This document shows, piece by piece, positions 26,442 through 34,719 of a DNA stretch of 64,000 nt. Below the pieces are notes generated by a model that had not been told where the DNA came from, searched no databases, and saw only the letters and a program-made list of their open reading frames with translations. A program made the translations under genes and the position numbers. The stretch's first letter is position 1. Every line of letters begins with the position of its first letter. Source of the stretch: an uncultured Bacilli bacterium. Its GTDB lineage: Bacteria; Bacillota_I; Bacilli_A; RF39; UBA660. The stretch covers positions 186,001 to 250,000 of the forward strand of contig CAKOWQ010000001.1 in the NCBI GenBank assembly GCA_934122395.1. Direction: 5' to 3'.

Positions 26442-27230
26442 CTATTTGCAGAAAAGCGTATAGATCTTTGCAAATATTTTTTGAACCAACGGAGCAGAAT
26501 ATTTTGATCTTGGATTAGGACTTTCTACTGCTTCAATTATTTTAATTACAATCGAATTTAGTTTTTTCTTTTCTGTTAAATTAAAAATATTAGTTAAATT
26601 ATTATGAATTTTATCTTTTTCATTAAAAAATACTGAATCACTATTTGTATTTTTATCTATATCATCAATCATTACTTGATTAAATCCAGTCCTATATGCT
26701 CCCGGTTCTATTAAAATTATTTTTATTTTAGACTTTATAGTTTTTAACTCACCTCTTAATGATGTAGCCATTGTACTAATTGCAGATTTAGTTGAACAAT
26801 ATGATCCTAAAAATGGTATAGGAATAGTCCCAGCAATTGATGAAGTAATTATTATTCTACCATCTTTATTATTTTTAATCATTTTATTTACTACTCTTTT
26901 TACTATGTCATAAGAATAAAAATAATTAACTTCAAAGTTTCGCTTCAATTCTTCAAGTGGTAAATCTAAAACAGAACCACCTACTCCTATTCCAGCATGA
27001 TTTATCAAAACATCAATATCTAATGTATCTAGTATTTTTCTATCATCAACATTTGTTACATCAAGCCTAAAAACAATTATTTTATAATTGTATCTATCAA
27101 CCCTTTTCTTTAATTCATGAGCTTCTTTTAAAGTATGAGTAGTCATATATACAAAGTGCCCCCTACTAGCTAGAGTTATACCAGTTAAAAAAGCAATCCC
27201 ACTTCTAGAACCTGTAATCAATACTTTCAT
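26442..27230 (-). CDS. SDR family oxidoreductase
   Basis: The protein has 262 residues. The cofactor motif is TGSRSGIAFLTG, a TGxxxGI form, followed by LDVTNVDD, NHAGIG in place of NNAG, the catalytic serine in ITSSIAG, and YCSTKSAI (YxxxK). A C-terminal hydrophobic helix is present. It likely acts on a lipid or sterol-like alcohol, or is a generic dehydrogenase; the substrate cannot be read. It is only distantly similar to the SDR at 23781. Confidence 0.85.
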   Translation of the reverse strand: MKVLITGSRSGIAFLTGITLASRGHFVYMTTHTLKEAHELKKRVDRYNYKIIVFRLDVTNVDDRKILDTLDIDVLINHAGIGVGGSVLDLPLEELKRNFEVNYFYSYDIVKRVVNKMIKNNKDGRIIITSSIAGTIPIPFLGSYCSTKSAISTMATSLRGELKTIKSKIKIILIEPGAYRTGFNQVMIDDIDKNTNSDSVFFNEKDKIHNNLTNIFNLTEKKKLNSIVIKIIEAVESPNPRSKYSAPLVQKIFAKIYTLFCK

Positions 27231-27571
27231 CTAATCACCATTATATTATGATAAAAAAAAGGAACTTTTAATCGTTCCTTTTTGTGTTTATAAAAATTTA
27301 TTTTAATAGTAAGCAAAATGTAATCGAACTATAGCGGCTTTTTTCTTAGTTCTTTAAATTATATATTTTTGCGATTTCGTTTTTTTAGTATAAGTGTAGA
27401 AGTGCAAGAAATAAGGAGTGTAGTATCAAAATCGCATTATAGTTATCTTGGTATACAATCTAGTTGTATTTAATACTTATAACACATCACCTTCCTTTCA
27501 TGATTAAAGTATATAAAACTAATGTGAAGTTCACGCAAATATTAAGTGAAAATTTAATGAAAAAAAGAATA
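27231..27571 (-). other. Intergenic region with terminator and possible toxin-gene remnant
   Basis: The minus strand has a strong SD-like AAGGAAGGTG near 27500, but the expected start codon is missing. Further on, a stretch of about 25 codons reads DFDTTLLISCTSTLIL then KKRNRKNI and a stop. That is a hydrophobic segment with a basic tail, as in small type I (holin-like) toxins. A terminator closes the region at 27252-27283. I interpret it as a possibly decayed toxin locus; it could also be non-coding RNA. Confidence 0.3.
27252..27283. terminator. Terminator hairpin
   Basis: AAAAGGAAC / GTTCCTTTTT with an eight- to nine-base loop and A and T runs on both sides. It ends transcripts entering from higher coordinates, upstream of the SDR gene. 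Confidence 0.75.
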
Positions 27572-28003
27572 TTATAAATATTCCTTTAATTTCTTTATGC
27601 TTTTGTTTTGAAATTCTAATAATTCTTCGGCTAATTTCATTGTATCTTTATCAGTTTTCTTTTCAAGTTTATGAATGTATTTTTCGGTTTCTACTACACC
27701 CATAGTAAGTCCTCTTATTAACATATCAGCTATTTTACTGTCGCTATTATCATTCATTACTTCCATTTTCATTTCCATAGATGACCCTAACTTAGCCATA
27801 ATACCAATATCTTTTACATCTTTCTTACATTTCTTTACTTGTTTTTCTACATCTTTTTGAAATGATGCATATTCTTTTTTTATATCTTCTAATGCATCTC
27901 TTATCTTATTGTCCTTATCTTTTAGAAGTGCTATTAATTTATCACAACTATGAACTCCCATATTTACTGTTTTGTAAATATACTCTAATAATTCATTTTC
28001 CAT
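27572..28003 (-). CDS. Helical hypothetical protein (ferritin-like bundle?)
   Basis: The protein has 143 residues and is almost entirely alpha-helical and lysine/glutamate-rich. VNMGVHSCDKLIALLKDKD at the start and AEELLEFQNKSIKKLKEYL at the end give two long helices. This resembles DUF-type ferritin-like four-helix bundles in Firmicutes, but the metal ligands are not convincing. GGAGGA precedes the ATG. Function unknown. Confidence 0.65.
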   Translation of the reverse strand: MENELLEYIYKTVNMGVHSCDKLIALLKDKDNKIRDALEDIKKEYASFQKDVEKQVKKCKKDVKDIGIMAKLGSSMEMKMEVMNDNSDSKIADMLIRGLTMGVVETEKYIHKLEKKTDKDTMKLAEELLEFQNKSIKKLKEYL

Positions 28004-28032
28004 ATCTATCCTCCATTAATATTATGGAAAAT

Positions 28033-28059
28033 AAAAAAGATTATATACTAATCTTTTTC
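28033..28059 (-). terminator. Terminator of gpsA
   Basis: AAAAAGATT / AATCTTTTTT hairpin overlapping the gpsA stop codon. Confidence 0.75.
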
Positions 28060-29025
28060 AATTAAAAAAGTAATTATTTTCTTAGGATCTTCACCATTAT
28101 AAATTATGTCATATATTAAATCAATAATAGGCATATCTACTTTTCTATCACCTAATAGTTTATAAATTGATTTTAGAGTATATAATCCTTCAATAGTAGT
28201 ATTGTTAATATAATTATCTACTTCTTCTTTATCTGTATTACTACCGATTAAATATCCTAATCTAAAGTTTCTACTTTTAGTACTAGTAGCAGTAAGCATT
28301 AAGTCTCCTACTCCTGCAAATGATAATATAGTATTTTTATTACCACCTAAAGCATCAATTAATGATTTTATATCATGAAGGGATTCGGTTATAAACATAG
28401 CTTGAGTTGACTCTGGGTAATTCATACCACTAATCATACCTGCTGCTATAGCAATGATATTTTTAATAGAACCGCATATTTCTACTCCTATAATATCATC
28501 TGTAGTACGTAACTTCAACGAATCATTTTCAAGTGTTTTTCTTAGTAAGCATTCTGTTTCTTTATTAGTTGTGGCAACGCTTAAACCTATTGGATTCATA
28601 TTAGCAATATCTATTGCAAATGATGGCCCCGATATAATAGCTAATTTATCAGTGCTAACATTTCTTAATAATATTTCATGAACAAAAGTACAAGTATCGC
28701 GTTCAATACCTTTTGATGCTATACAAATATGTTGTTCATCTTTTAATTTACCTTTTAATAATTGTCCCATATCTTCTACAAAAGCTGCTGGGACAGCAAT
28801 AACTATTAAATTAGCATCATTAATTGCATCATCAAAATCATTAGTTATTTTTATATTACTAGGTATCTTTATATTAGGTAATACTTTATCATTACCTCTT
28901 TTTTTCTCTAATAATTCTTTCTCTTCTTTAAATTTAGTCCATAATACTATGTCATTAACATTTTTATTAAACATTAGCGAAAGAGCAATTCCATAAGCTC
29001 CAGTTCCTAATATTGCAATTTTCAA
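28048..29025 (-). CDS. gpsA: Glycerol-3-phosphate dehydrogenase [NAD(P)+]
   Basis: The protein has 325 residues. The likely start is TTG at 29025, with AAGGTG five bases upstream; it gives MKIAILGTGAYGIAL, where the Rossmann glycine motif should begin. Further signatures are VIAVPAAF, ISGPSFAIDIA and CGSIKNIIAIAAGM with the catalytic lysine. It makes sn-glycerol-3-phosphate from dihydroxyacetone phosphate for membrane lipid synthesis. In Bacillus it follows der (engA); here no der is adjacent. Confidence 0.93.
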   Translation of the reverse strand: MKIAILGTGAYGIALSLMFNKNVNDIVLWTKFKEEKELLEKKRGNDKVLPNIKIPSNIKITNDFDDAINDANLIVIAVPAAFVEDMGQLLKGKLKDEQHICIASKGIERDTCTFVHEILLRNVSTDKLAIISGPSFAIDIANMNPIGLSVATTNKETECLLRKTLENDSLKLRTTDDIIGVEICGSIKNIIAIAAGMISGMNYPESTQAMFITESLHDIKSLIDALGGNKNTILSFAGVGDLMLTATSTKSRNFRLGYLIGSNTDKEEVDNYINNTTIEGLYTLKSIYKLLGDRKVDMPIIDLIYDIIYNGEDPKKIITFLIEKD

Positions 29026-29039
29026 ATCAAACACCTTCT

Positions 29040-29076
29040 TTAAAATATTAAGTTAAAAAGAAAAAGTTGCCTTTTT
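29040..29076 (-). terminator. Terminator after zinc-ribbon membrane protein
   Basis: AGAAAAAGGCAACTTTTTCTT hairpin (AAAAAG/CTTTTT) just after the stop codon at 29077, followed by Ts. The stem is A/T-rich. Confidence 0.55.
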
Positions 29077-29856
29077 CTATTGACTACCTATAGGATTTAA
29101 ATTTAGTTCTGGATAAGCAAAGTTATCATTAATACCTTTATTATTTAATTTAGTACTTTTAACAATTGCTAAAATATCTTTATATACATCATCATAATTA
29201 GTACCAGTATTAATACTAAACTCAAATACAAGCGTTTTATTACTTATCTTTAACAAATAAATAATATGTTTATTATTCTTGTAGTTACCTATCATTTCAT
29301 ATATATAAGCATTATCGCTTAATGTTTTATGAGAATCAAGAGTAATACCTATTTCTTCTTCTTTTAAAGTTATCTCATCTATATTTTTAATTATATCGTC
29401 AAAATCATCTTCACATTCATAAATAACAGCATCAAAAGAATTGTTGTTTAAATATATTTTTTCTGCTTTATATGAGATATTATCATTATCTTTAACCTCT
29501 ATTAAAAGATTGTTATAACTGATACTTTTTAAAACAACTTCATTACTAGTAGGAACAGACGTTTTCTTCTTTTTTAAATTAAAGTAATTATTGTCATACA
29601 ATAAATATCCTATTCCCATTAAAAGAACTATTATTATGAAAATTAAGAATCCTTTACCACTACTATTTTTTTGTTCTAATCCTGGTTGAAAGAAAGGATC
29701 TTTATCATCATCTACTTTAATGTTTTCATCTTTTAATCCATCTAATTTAATTACATGAGTGTTTTCTTTTCCTTTATCTTCTTCAATGCTTGCACCACAA
29801 TTGCTGCAAAATAATTCACCTTTTTTTATTTCACTATTACATCTTTTGCATTTCAT
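29077..29856 (-). CDS. Zinc-ribbon membrane protein of unknown function
   Basis: The protein has 259 residues. I chose ATG 29856 because AGGTG lies six bases upstream. The N-terminus is a zinc ribbon (CKRCNSEIKKGELFCSNCG), then a charged cytoplasmic linker, one membrane helix at about residues 70-90, and an extracellular C-terminal domain of about 150 residues. This zinc_ribbon_2 plus single-helix layout is common in Firmicutes but of unknown role. It lies between gpsA and the YqxA-like gene, all on the same strand. Confidence 0.75.
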   Translation of the reverse strand: MKCKRCNSEIKKGELFCSNCGASIEEDKGKENTHVIKLDGLKDENIKVDDDKDPFFQPGLEQKNSSGKGFLIFIIIVLLMGIGYLLYDNNYFNLKKKKTSVPTSNEVVLKSISYNNLLIEVKDNDNISYKAEKIYLNNNSFDAVIYECEDDFDDIIKNIDEITLKEEEIGITLDSHKTLSDNAYIYEMIGNYKNNKHIIYLLKISNKTLVFEFSINTGTNYDDVYKDILAIVKSTKLNNKGINDNFAYPELNLNPIGSQ

Positions 29857-29905
29857 ATACTTCACCTACTTTAATATATAAAACATTATATCATATTTTT
29901 ATATA

Positions 29906-30223
29906 TTAATCATCTATTAATTTACCTACTGATTTAAAAATTAATTTAACACCCTCTTCAAAAGTTTTACCTATCTTATTAGATAGTGCTAATCCCATTT
30001 TTGAAAAATTATTGGAATAGTCTTTATTGTCTTTTACTAAATAGTCTTTAACATCTATTTCTTTTCCTTCTTTTACATCTTCTTCAAACTTTTCAATGGC
30101 TTCTTTAGTAAGGTTACTCTTTTTATTAAGTTCATATTCATAGTAACCACTACTTGATGAGAAAAACATAACAAAAAATACAACTACTAAAACAAGAGAT
30201 AAAATCTTAATTACTTTAGCCAT
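29906..30223 (-). CDS. YqxA-like (DUF3679) small membrane protein
   Basis: The protein has 105 residues, with an N-terminal helix (residues 5-22) and a short helical external part ending in NFSKMGLALSNKIGKTFEEG. It is weakly similar to Bacillus YqxA. The main support is position: in B. subtilis yqxA follows spoIIP, and here this ATG overlaps the end of spoIIP (eight bases shared) with GGTGAT upstream. Role in sporulation unproven. Confidence 0.55.
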   Translation of the reverse strand: MAKVIKILSLVLVVVFFVMFFSSSSGYYEYELNKKSNLTKEAIEKFEEDVKEGKEIDVKDYLVKDNKDYSNNFSKMGLALSNKIGKTFEEGVKLIFKSVGKLIDD

Positions 30224-31184
30224 TATTATCACCTATATAAGTATATAGAGTGTTTGCAATGACTTCTATTGTGTTATTTACTTCATCTATTGTATTATCT
30301 TTACCTCCTACTTCTATTAAAATACAATTCTTAGAAAAGTCCTGATTATACACACCATTTACACCTTTCCCTTTCTTTTCATATATTCCTTTACTTAATC
30401 CCGGATATTTTTCATTTATCATTTCATGCATTTTACTAATTACTTTTTTATTTTCTAAGTAATTAGGATTTTCTAGTCCTAGAAGAAATAAGATTTTAGC
30501 ATATTTTTTATTATTAATAGTAATAGTAGTTTTATCATAACTAATTGAATCTCTATGTAAATCTATAAAATATACAAGTGACTGATTATCTTTTTTTGCT
30601 TGTTCTAATAACATTTTGGTTATTTTATAGCTACTAGCATAGTTCCAATTATTTATTCGTAATAGTTCCATAATGTTACTTTCTTCAACAATTGAATTAA
30701 TTCCTAGTTTACTTAGTTTTTCTTGTAAGATATAACTTGCAAGTAATACAGTCGGATTAACATTATATGAAGTAGAGTTTCTTGATTTATATTCTTCACT
30801 TTGATGAGTATTGTATATATATACTGTAGCTACTTTATTAGTATTATCACCTTTTGGTTCTTTTGTATTACTAGTTTCCTTAATCACTACATTATCTATT
30901 TTAGTTACATTATTTTTAACTAATCCTTTATAATTACTATTAATTAAATTAACTGGATTTAAAAAATCAAGACTAATTACATAATTTACTACATCACTTG
31001 TTATACCTTGTCCTTTTATATTATTAGAACTATTTATTAAAGTCTCTAAAAATAGATCATCTACTTGCAAATTAATTTTATTTAATATTCTAATAGTATA
31101 AGTAAAAGATAGGATACTAATAATTAAAAGAAGCATTATTTTAAATTTCTTTAATCGTGATTTGTTTTTCTTCTTTTTATCCAT
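30216..31184 (-). CDS. spoIIP: Stage II sporulation protein P
   Basis: The protein has 322 residues. An N-terminal membrane anchor (residues 12-30) is followed by the SpoIIP amidase/endopeptidase domain, with YIYNTHQSEEY, the histidine-containing DLHRDS, GVYNQDFSKNCILIEVGG and NTIDEV. SpoIIP degrades septal peptidoglycan during engulfment, together with SpoIID and SpoIIM, which are not in this window. It is strong evidence that the host forms endospores. SD AGGTGAT is upstream. Confidence 0.93.
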   Translation of the reverse strand: MDKKKKNKSRLKKFKIMLLLIISILSFTYTIRILNKINLQVDDLFLETLINSSNNIKGQGITSDVVNYVISLDFLNPVNLINSNYKGLVKNNVTKIDNVVIKETSNTKEPKGDNTNKVATVYIYNTHQSEEYKSRNSTSYNVNPTVLLASYILQEKLSKLGINSIVEESNIMELLRINNWNYASSYKITKMLLEQAKKDNQSLVYFIDLHRDSISYDKTTITINNKKYAKILFLLGLENPNYLENKKVISKMHEMINEKYPGLSKGIYEKKGKGVNGVYNQDFSKNCILIEVGGKDNTIDEVNNTIEVIANTLYTYIGDNNG

Positions 31185-31245
31185 ACTATCACCTTTACTT
31201 TAATTATATTAATATCTAGTGATAATATTGTCGCTTTATGAGCAT

Positions 31246-31274
31246 AAAAAAAGATAATCTTTCGATTATCTTTA
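31246..31274 (-). terminator. Terminator of rpsB-tsf
   Basis: AAAGATAATC-gaa-AGATTATCTTTTTTT just after tsf. Confidence 0.85.
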
Positions 31275-31278
31275 ATTA

Positions 31279-32154
31279 TTAGTTACCATTTACTTGATTC
31301 ATTACTTCTTGAGCAAAGTCATCTTTTCTTTTTTCAATTCCTTCTCCAACTTCATAACGAACCATAGCTTTAATCTCGCCACCATTATTTTTAATGTATG
31401 CCCCTACTGTTAAGTCTGGATCTTTTACAAATGGTTGTTCAATTAAGCAAATTTCTTTGAAGAATTTATTAATTCTACCATTAACCATTTTCTCAGCTAT
31501 ATCAGCTGGTTTTCCTTCGTTAATAGCTTGTTCTTTAATAATTTCTTTTTCGTGATCAATTACTGATGAAGGTACTTCACTACTAGTAATATAAGAGGGT
31601 CTCATAGCAGCAGCATGCATACTAACATCACGTGCTACTTCTTCGTTAGCCCCTTTTAATACTGTTAATACAGATATTTTACCACCCATATGTGAGTAAC
31701 TACCAAATACTTCATCATTATTTTTTTCTATTAATTCAAATCTTCTGAAGCTTAATTTTTCACCTATTTTAGCAGTTAAGTTAACGATATAGTCACTAAC
31801 TTTTCCTTCACTAGTTTCTAGGTTTAATGCTTCATCCATTGTTTTAACATTACTTGATAAAATAGTTTTACCAATAGTATCTACAAATTTTTTGAATTCT
31901 TCGTTTTTAGCAACAAAGTCAGTTTCAGAATTTACTTCTAAAATAACTGCTTTATTACCATCTATAATTATTTCACTAAGTCCTTCAGCAGCAATACGTG
32001 CTTCTTTCTTAGCAGCTTTAGAGATACCTTTTTCACGAAGCCAGTCAACAGCTTTGTCCATATCTCCTTTAGCTTCTTCAAGAGCTTTTTTACAGTCAAG
32101 CATTCCTGCTCCTGTTTTTTCTCTTAATTCTTTTATATCACTTGCACTAAACAT
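31279..32154 (-). CDS. tsf: Elongation factor Ts
   Basis: The protein has 291 residues, the normal length. The N-terminal UBA domain (SASDIKELREKTGAGMLDCK) and the TDFVAKNEEF core motif are clear. EF-Ts exchanges GDP for GTP on EF-Tu. It is 21 bp downstream of rpsB with SD GGAGGA, the standard bacterial order. Confidence 0.96.
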   Translation of the reverse strand: MFSASDIKELREKTGAGMLDCKKALEEAKGDMDKAVDWLREKGISKAAKKEARIAAEGLSEIIIDGNKAVILEVNSETDFVAKNEEFKKFVDTIGKTILSSNVKTMDEALNLETSEGKVSDYIVNLTAKIGEKLSFRRFELIEKNNDEVFGSYSHMGGKISVLTVLKGANEEVARDVSMHAAAMRPSYITSSEVPSSVIDHEKEIIKEQAINEGKPADIAEKMVNGRINKFFKEICLIEQPFVKDPDLTVGAYIKNNGGEIKAMVRYEVGEGIEKRKDDFAQEVMNQVNGN

Positions 32155-32175
32155 AATAATTCCTCCAAATAACTT

Positions 32176-33129
32176 TTATTTTAAAACTTCGATAAGTTCG
32201 TCTTTTTTCATTTTAGAATAACCTTTGATTCCTTTGATCTTAGCCATTTCTTTAAGTTCAGTAAGATTCATATTAGTTAAATCTTTTTCTTCTTTAACCA
32301 TTTCTTCTTCTACTTTGCTAGCCTTAGGTTCTTCTTTTTTATCTTCCTTTACTTCTTGTACTTCTTCTTTAACTTCTTTTGCTTCTTTTTTCTTATCTTT
32401 CTTATCTACTTTGTTCTTATCTTCTTCAGTAACGAATTCAATAATTTCATTACCATTTACTTCTGCTATAGCATTAGTTAAAGCACCTAACATAACTTTA
32501 ACACTTCTTACAGCATCGTCATTACCTGGAATTACATAATCAACCATATCTGGATCGCAGTTAGTATCAACTACACCAAATACTGGAATATTTAAAATAC
32601 GAGCTTCTTTAATAGCATTTTCTTCTTTTCTTGGATCTACTATTACTAATGCTTGAGGAAGTTTACGCATTTCTCTTATTCCTCTTAAGTTTTTATTTAA
32701 TTTTTCATATTCTTTTTTAATTTTAATTACTTCTTTTTTAGGTAATAGATTAAATGTTCCATCTTGTTCCATTTTCTCTATTTCTTCTAATCTTCTAATT
32801 CTTGATCTAATTGTTTTGAAGTTAGTTAATGTTCCACCTAACCATCTTTCGTTAACAAAGTACATATTTGTTCTAGTAGCACATTCTTCAGCAGCTTCTT
32901 GAGCTTGTTTCTTAGTACCTACAAATAATACTTTTCCTTCGTTTTCAGCAATTGTTTTTAGTGCAGCGTATGCTTCTTCTATCTTCTTAACTGTTTTTTG
33001 TAAGTCGATAATATAGATATCATCACGAGATGTAAAGATATATTCTCCCATCTTTGGATTCCATCTTCTTTTTTGGTGTCCAAAATGTACACCTGCTTCT
33101 AATAAATAATTCATTGAAATAACTGTCAT
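32176..33129 (-). CDS. rpsB: Ribosomal protein S2 with C-terminal SAP/Rho_N-like tail
   Basis: The protein has 317 residues against about 235-260 usual. The core is clear (MNYLLEAGVHFGHQKRRWNP, FVNERWLGGTLTN, VVDTNCDPDMVDYVIPGNDD). After about residue 235 a lysine/glutamate-rich linker leads to a small domain, NLTELKEMAKIKGIKGYSK then MKKDELIEVLK, typical of Rho N-terminal or SAP-like helix-turn-helix modules. A near-identical module ends rplT in the next operon. The tail may bind RNA or DNA or another ribosomal factor; that is inference. Confidence 0.95.
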   Translation of the reverse strand: MTVISMNYLLEAGVHFGHQKRRWNPKMGEYIFTSRDDIYIIDLQKTVKKIEEAYAALKTIAENEGKVLFVGTKKQAQEAAEECATRTNMYFVNERWLGGTLTNFKTIRSRIRRLEEIEKMEQDGTFNLLPKKEVIKIKKEYEKLNKNLRGIREMRKLPQALVIVDPRKEENAIKEARILNIPVFGVVDTNCDPDMVDYVIPGNDDAVRSVKVMLGALTNAIAEVNGNEIIEFVTEEDKNKVDKKDKKKEAKEVKEEVQEVKEDKKEEPKASKVEEEMVKEEKDLTNMNLTELKEMAKIKGIKGYSKMKKDELIEVLK

Positions 33130-33217
33130 AATTTTTTTCCCTTTCGTTATACACTTATTAATTTCTAAAATCTACCACCTATAAGGCACTAGGTAAATCA
33201 ATTCATTAATATGATTT

Positions 33218-33763
33218 TTATTTTAAAGCTTCTAATAATTCAGCTTTTTTCATTGTGCTAGCACCAGCAATATTCTTTTCACTAGCCATTTTCTTTAATT
33301 CAGCAACTGTTAATTTAGATAAATCAGTAGCTTCTTTTGTAGCAGCTTTTACTTCTTTTTTAGCAGTAGCTTTTGCAGCAGGTTTAACTTCTTGTTTAGT
33401 TATCTTTCCTTCTTTTCCTGCTTTAGCTGTTTTAACTAATTCAGCAAATGCTTTTGGATCATTAATAGCAATTTCAGAAAGCATTTTTCTATTGATTTCT
33501 ACTCCTGCTTTATTTAATCCTTCAATAAATCTTGAATAACTAATTTCATTTTCACGACATGCAGCATTAATTCTTACGATCCATAGACGTCTGAATTCTC
33601 TTTTCTTTTGTCTTCTATCACGGAATGCATATTGTCCTGAATGCATTAATTGTTCTTTAGCTGTTTTATATAATCTATGTTTACTTCCAAAATACCCTTT
33701 AGCTTCTTTTAAAACTTTTTTATGACGAGCTTTTGTAGTAACTCCATTTTTAACTCTTGTCAT
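33218..33763 (-). CDS. rplT: Ribosomal protein L20 with C-terminal SAP/Rho_N-like tail
   Basis: The protein has 181 residues; L20 is normally about 118. The core matches (RVKNGVTTKARHKKVLKEAKGY, AFRDRRQKKREFRRLWIVRIN, RFIEGLNKAGVEINRKMLSE). An alanine/lysine linker (KPAAKATAKKEVKAATKEA) leads to a 35-residue module, SKLTVAELKKMASEKNIAG then ASTMKKAELLEALK, homologous to the tail of S2 here. L20 also represses its own operon in Firmicutes through the leader. Third gene of infC-rpmI-rplT. Confidence 0.95.
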   Translation of the reverse strand: MTRVKNGVTTKARHKKVLKEAKGYFGSKHRLYKTAKEQLMHSGQYAFRDRRQKKREFRRLWIVRINAACRENEISYSRFIEGLNKAGVEINRKMLSEIAINDPKAFAELVKTAKAGKEGKITKQEVKPAAKATAKKEVKAATKEATDLSKLTVAELKKMASEKNIAGASTMKKAELLEALK

Positions 33764-33786
33764 ATCTTCTTCCTCCTTTATTTAAA

Positions 33787-33975
33787 CTAGATTATTTCTT
33801 TTAATCTGTTGTAATCAGCTCTTGATAGTGCTGAACCTTTTCTATTCTTTCTATTTGCAGAACTTGTTTTCTTACCAGTGTTATGACGTGATCCTGGTCT
33901 ACCTATAGCAATTGTTCCGCCTTTTCTTACTTTTAATACTTTTTTTGTTCCTTTATGTGTTTTTAATTTAGGCAT
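33787..33975 (-). CDS. rpmI: Ribosomal protein L35
   Basis: The protein has 62 residues. It is basic, with the L35 signature KLKTHKGTKKVLKVRKGG and HNTGKKTSSANRKNRKG. It lies between infC and rplT in the standard order, 16 bp after infC. SD AAAGGAAG. Confidence 0.96.
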   Translation of the reverse strand: MPKLKTHKGTKKVLKVRKGGTIAIGRPGSRHNTGKKTSSANRKNRKGSALSRADYNRLKEII

Positions 33976-33991
33976 ATTCTTCTTCCTTTCT

Positions 33992-34516
33992 TTACTTCTT
34001 TTGAACTAGTAGCATTGTCATACTTCTACCATCTAGCTTTGGTTGTTCTTGAACTTCAGCTACATCATTAAGACGTTCAGCAAATTTTACTAATACATCT
34101 CGTCCTAATTCAGTATGAGCCATTTGACGTCCTTTAAAACGAATAACCATTCTTACTTTATCACCTTTTTCGATGTATTTTCTTACGTTACGTAATTTTG
34201 TTTCAAAGTCTCCTACATCGATAGCTGGTGACAATCTAAATTCTTTTAATTCAGATAAAGATTGTTTTTGTCTTTTTAGGGCTTCTTTTTCTTTTTTAGA
34301 TTTTTCATACTTATACTTATTGTAATCCATTACTTTACATACTGGTGGATTACCATTTGGATTAATAAGTACTAAATCTAATCCAGCATAAGTTGCAAGT
34401 GTTAGAGCATCACTTATAGGTTTTACTCCAACTTGTTCACCATTAGGTCCAATTACCAAAACTTGACTTACTTTAATCTGTTCATTGATAAGCAGATTAT
34501 TTTTCGTGTTTGCTAT
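33992..34516 (-). CDS. infC: Translation initiation factor IF-3 (probable ATA start)
   Basis: The protein has about 174 residues, with the N-domain (LLINEQIKVSQVLVIGPNGEQ), linker helix (KYKYEKSKKEKEALKRQKQ) and C-domain (RFKGRQMAHTELG). The only in-frame ATG upstream (34531) overlaps the Shine-Dalgarno, since ATGGAGGTG contains GGAGGTG. Placing the start at an SD-compatible distance gives ATA at 34516-34514. infC is known to use rare start codons (ATT in E. coli and B. subtilis) that IF-3 itself discriminates against, for autoregulation. The ATA start is inferred from spacing; protein identity is secure. Confidence 0.93.
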   Translation of the reverse strand: MANTKNNLLINEQIKVSQVLVIGPNGEQVGVKPISDALTLATYAGLDLVLINPNGNPPVCKVMDYNKYKYEKSKKEKEALKRQKQSLSELKEFRLSPAIDVGDFETKLRNVRKYIEKGDKVRMVIRFKGRQMAHTELGRDVLVKFAERLNDVAEVQEQPKLDGRSMTMLLVQKK

Positions 34517-34537
34517 ATAAAACACCTCCATTAAATA

Positions 34538-34564
34538 TAAAAAAGTAGGTATAATATACCTACT
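34538..34564 (-). terminator. Attenuator hairpin in the infC leader
   Basis: GTAGGTATA / TATACCTAC followed by TTTTTT sits between the leader and the infC SD. It is well placed for premature termination. Confidence 0.75.
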
Positions 34565-34672
34565 ATCAAACCATATAAAAATATTAAATATTTTACTTTG
34601 GCTCTTTACCTATTGCTGTTCGCTAATCAGGTGGATGTAGGTACATCGCTTTCCTTTTTTCATGTTTACGTT
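34565..34672 (-). promoter_or_regulatory. Probable L20 leader of infC-rpmI-rplT
   Basis: About 130 bases of structured leader (GATTAGCGAACAGC, TAGGTAAAGAGCC segments) precede the attenuator. In Firmicutes, L20 binds such a leader and causes early termination. Assignment rests on context plus segments I recognise; a covariance-model hit would settle it. Confidence 0.65.
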
Positions 34673-34719
34673 CTAGATTATATGATATTTTTCATGATAT
34701 GTCAACAATTATTTGATAT

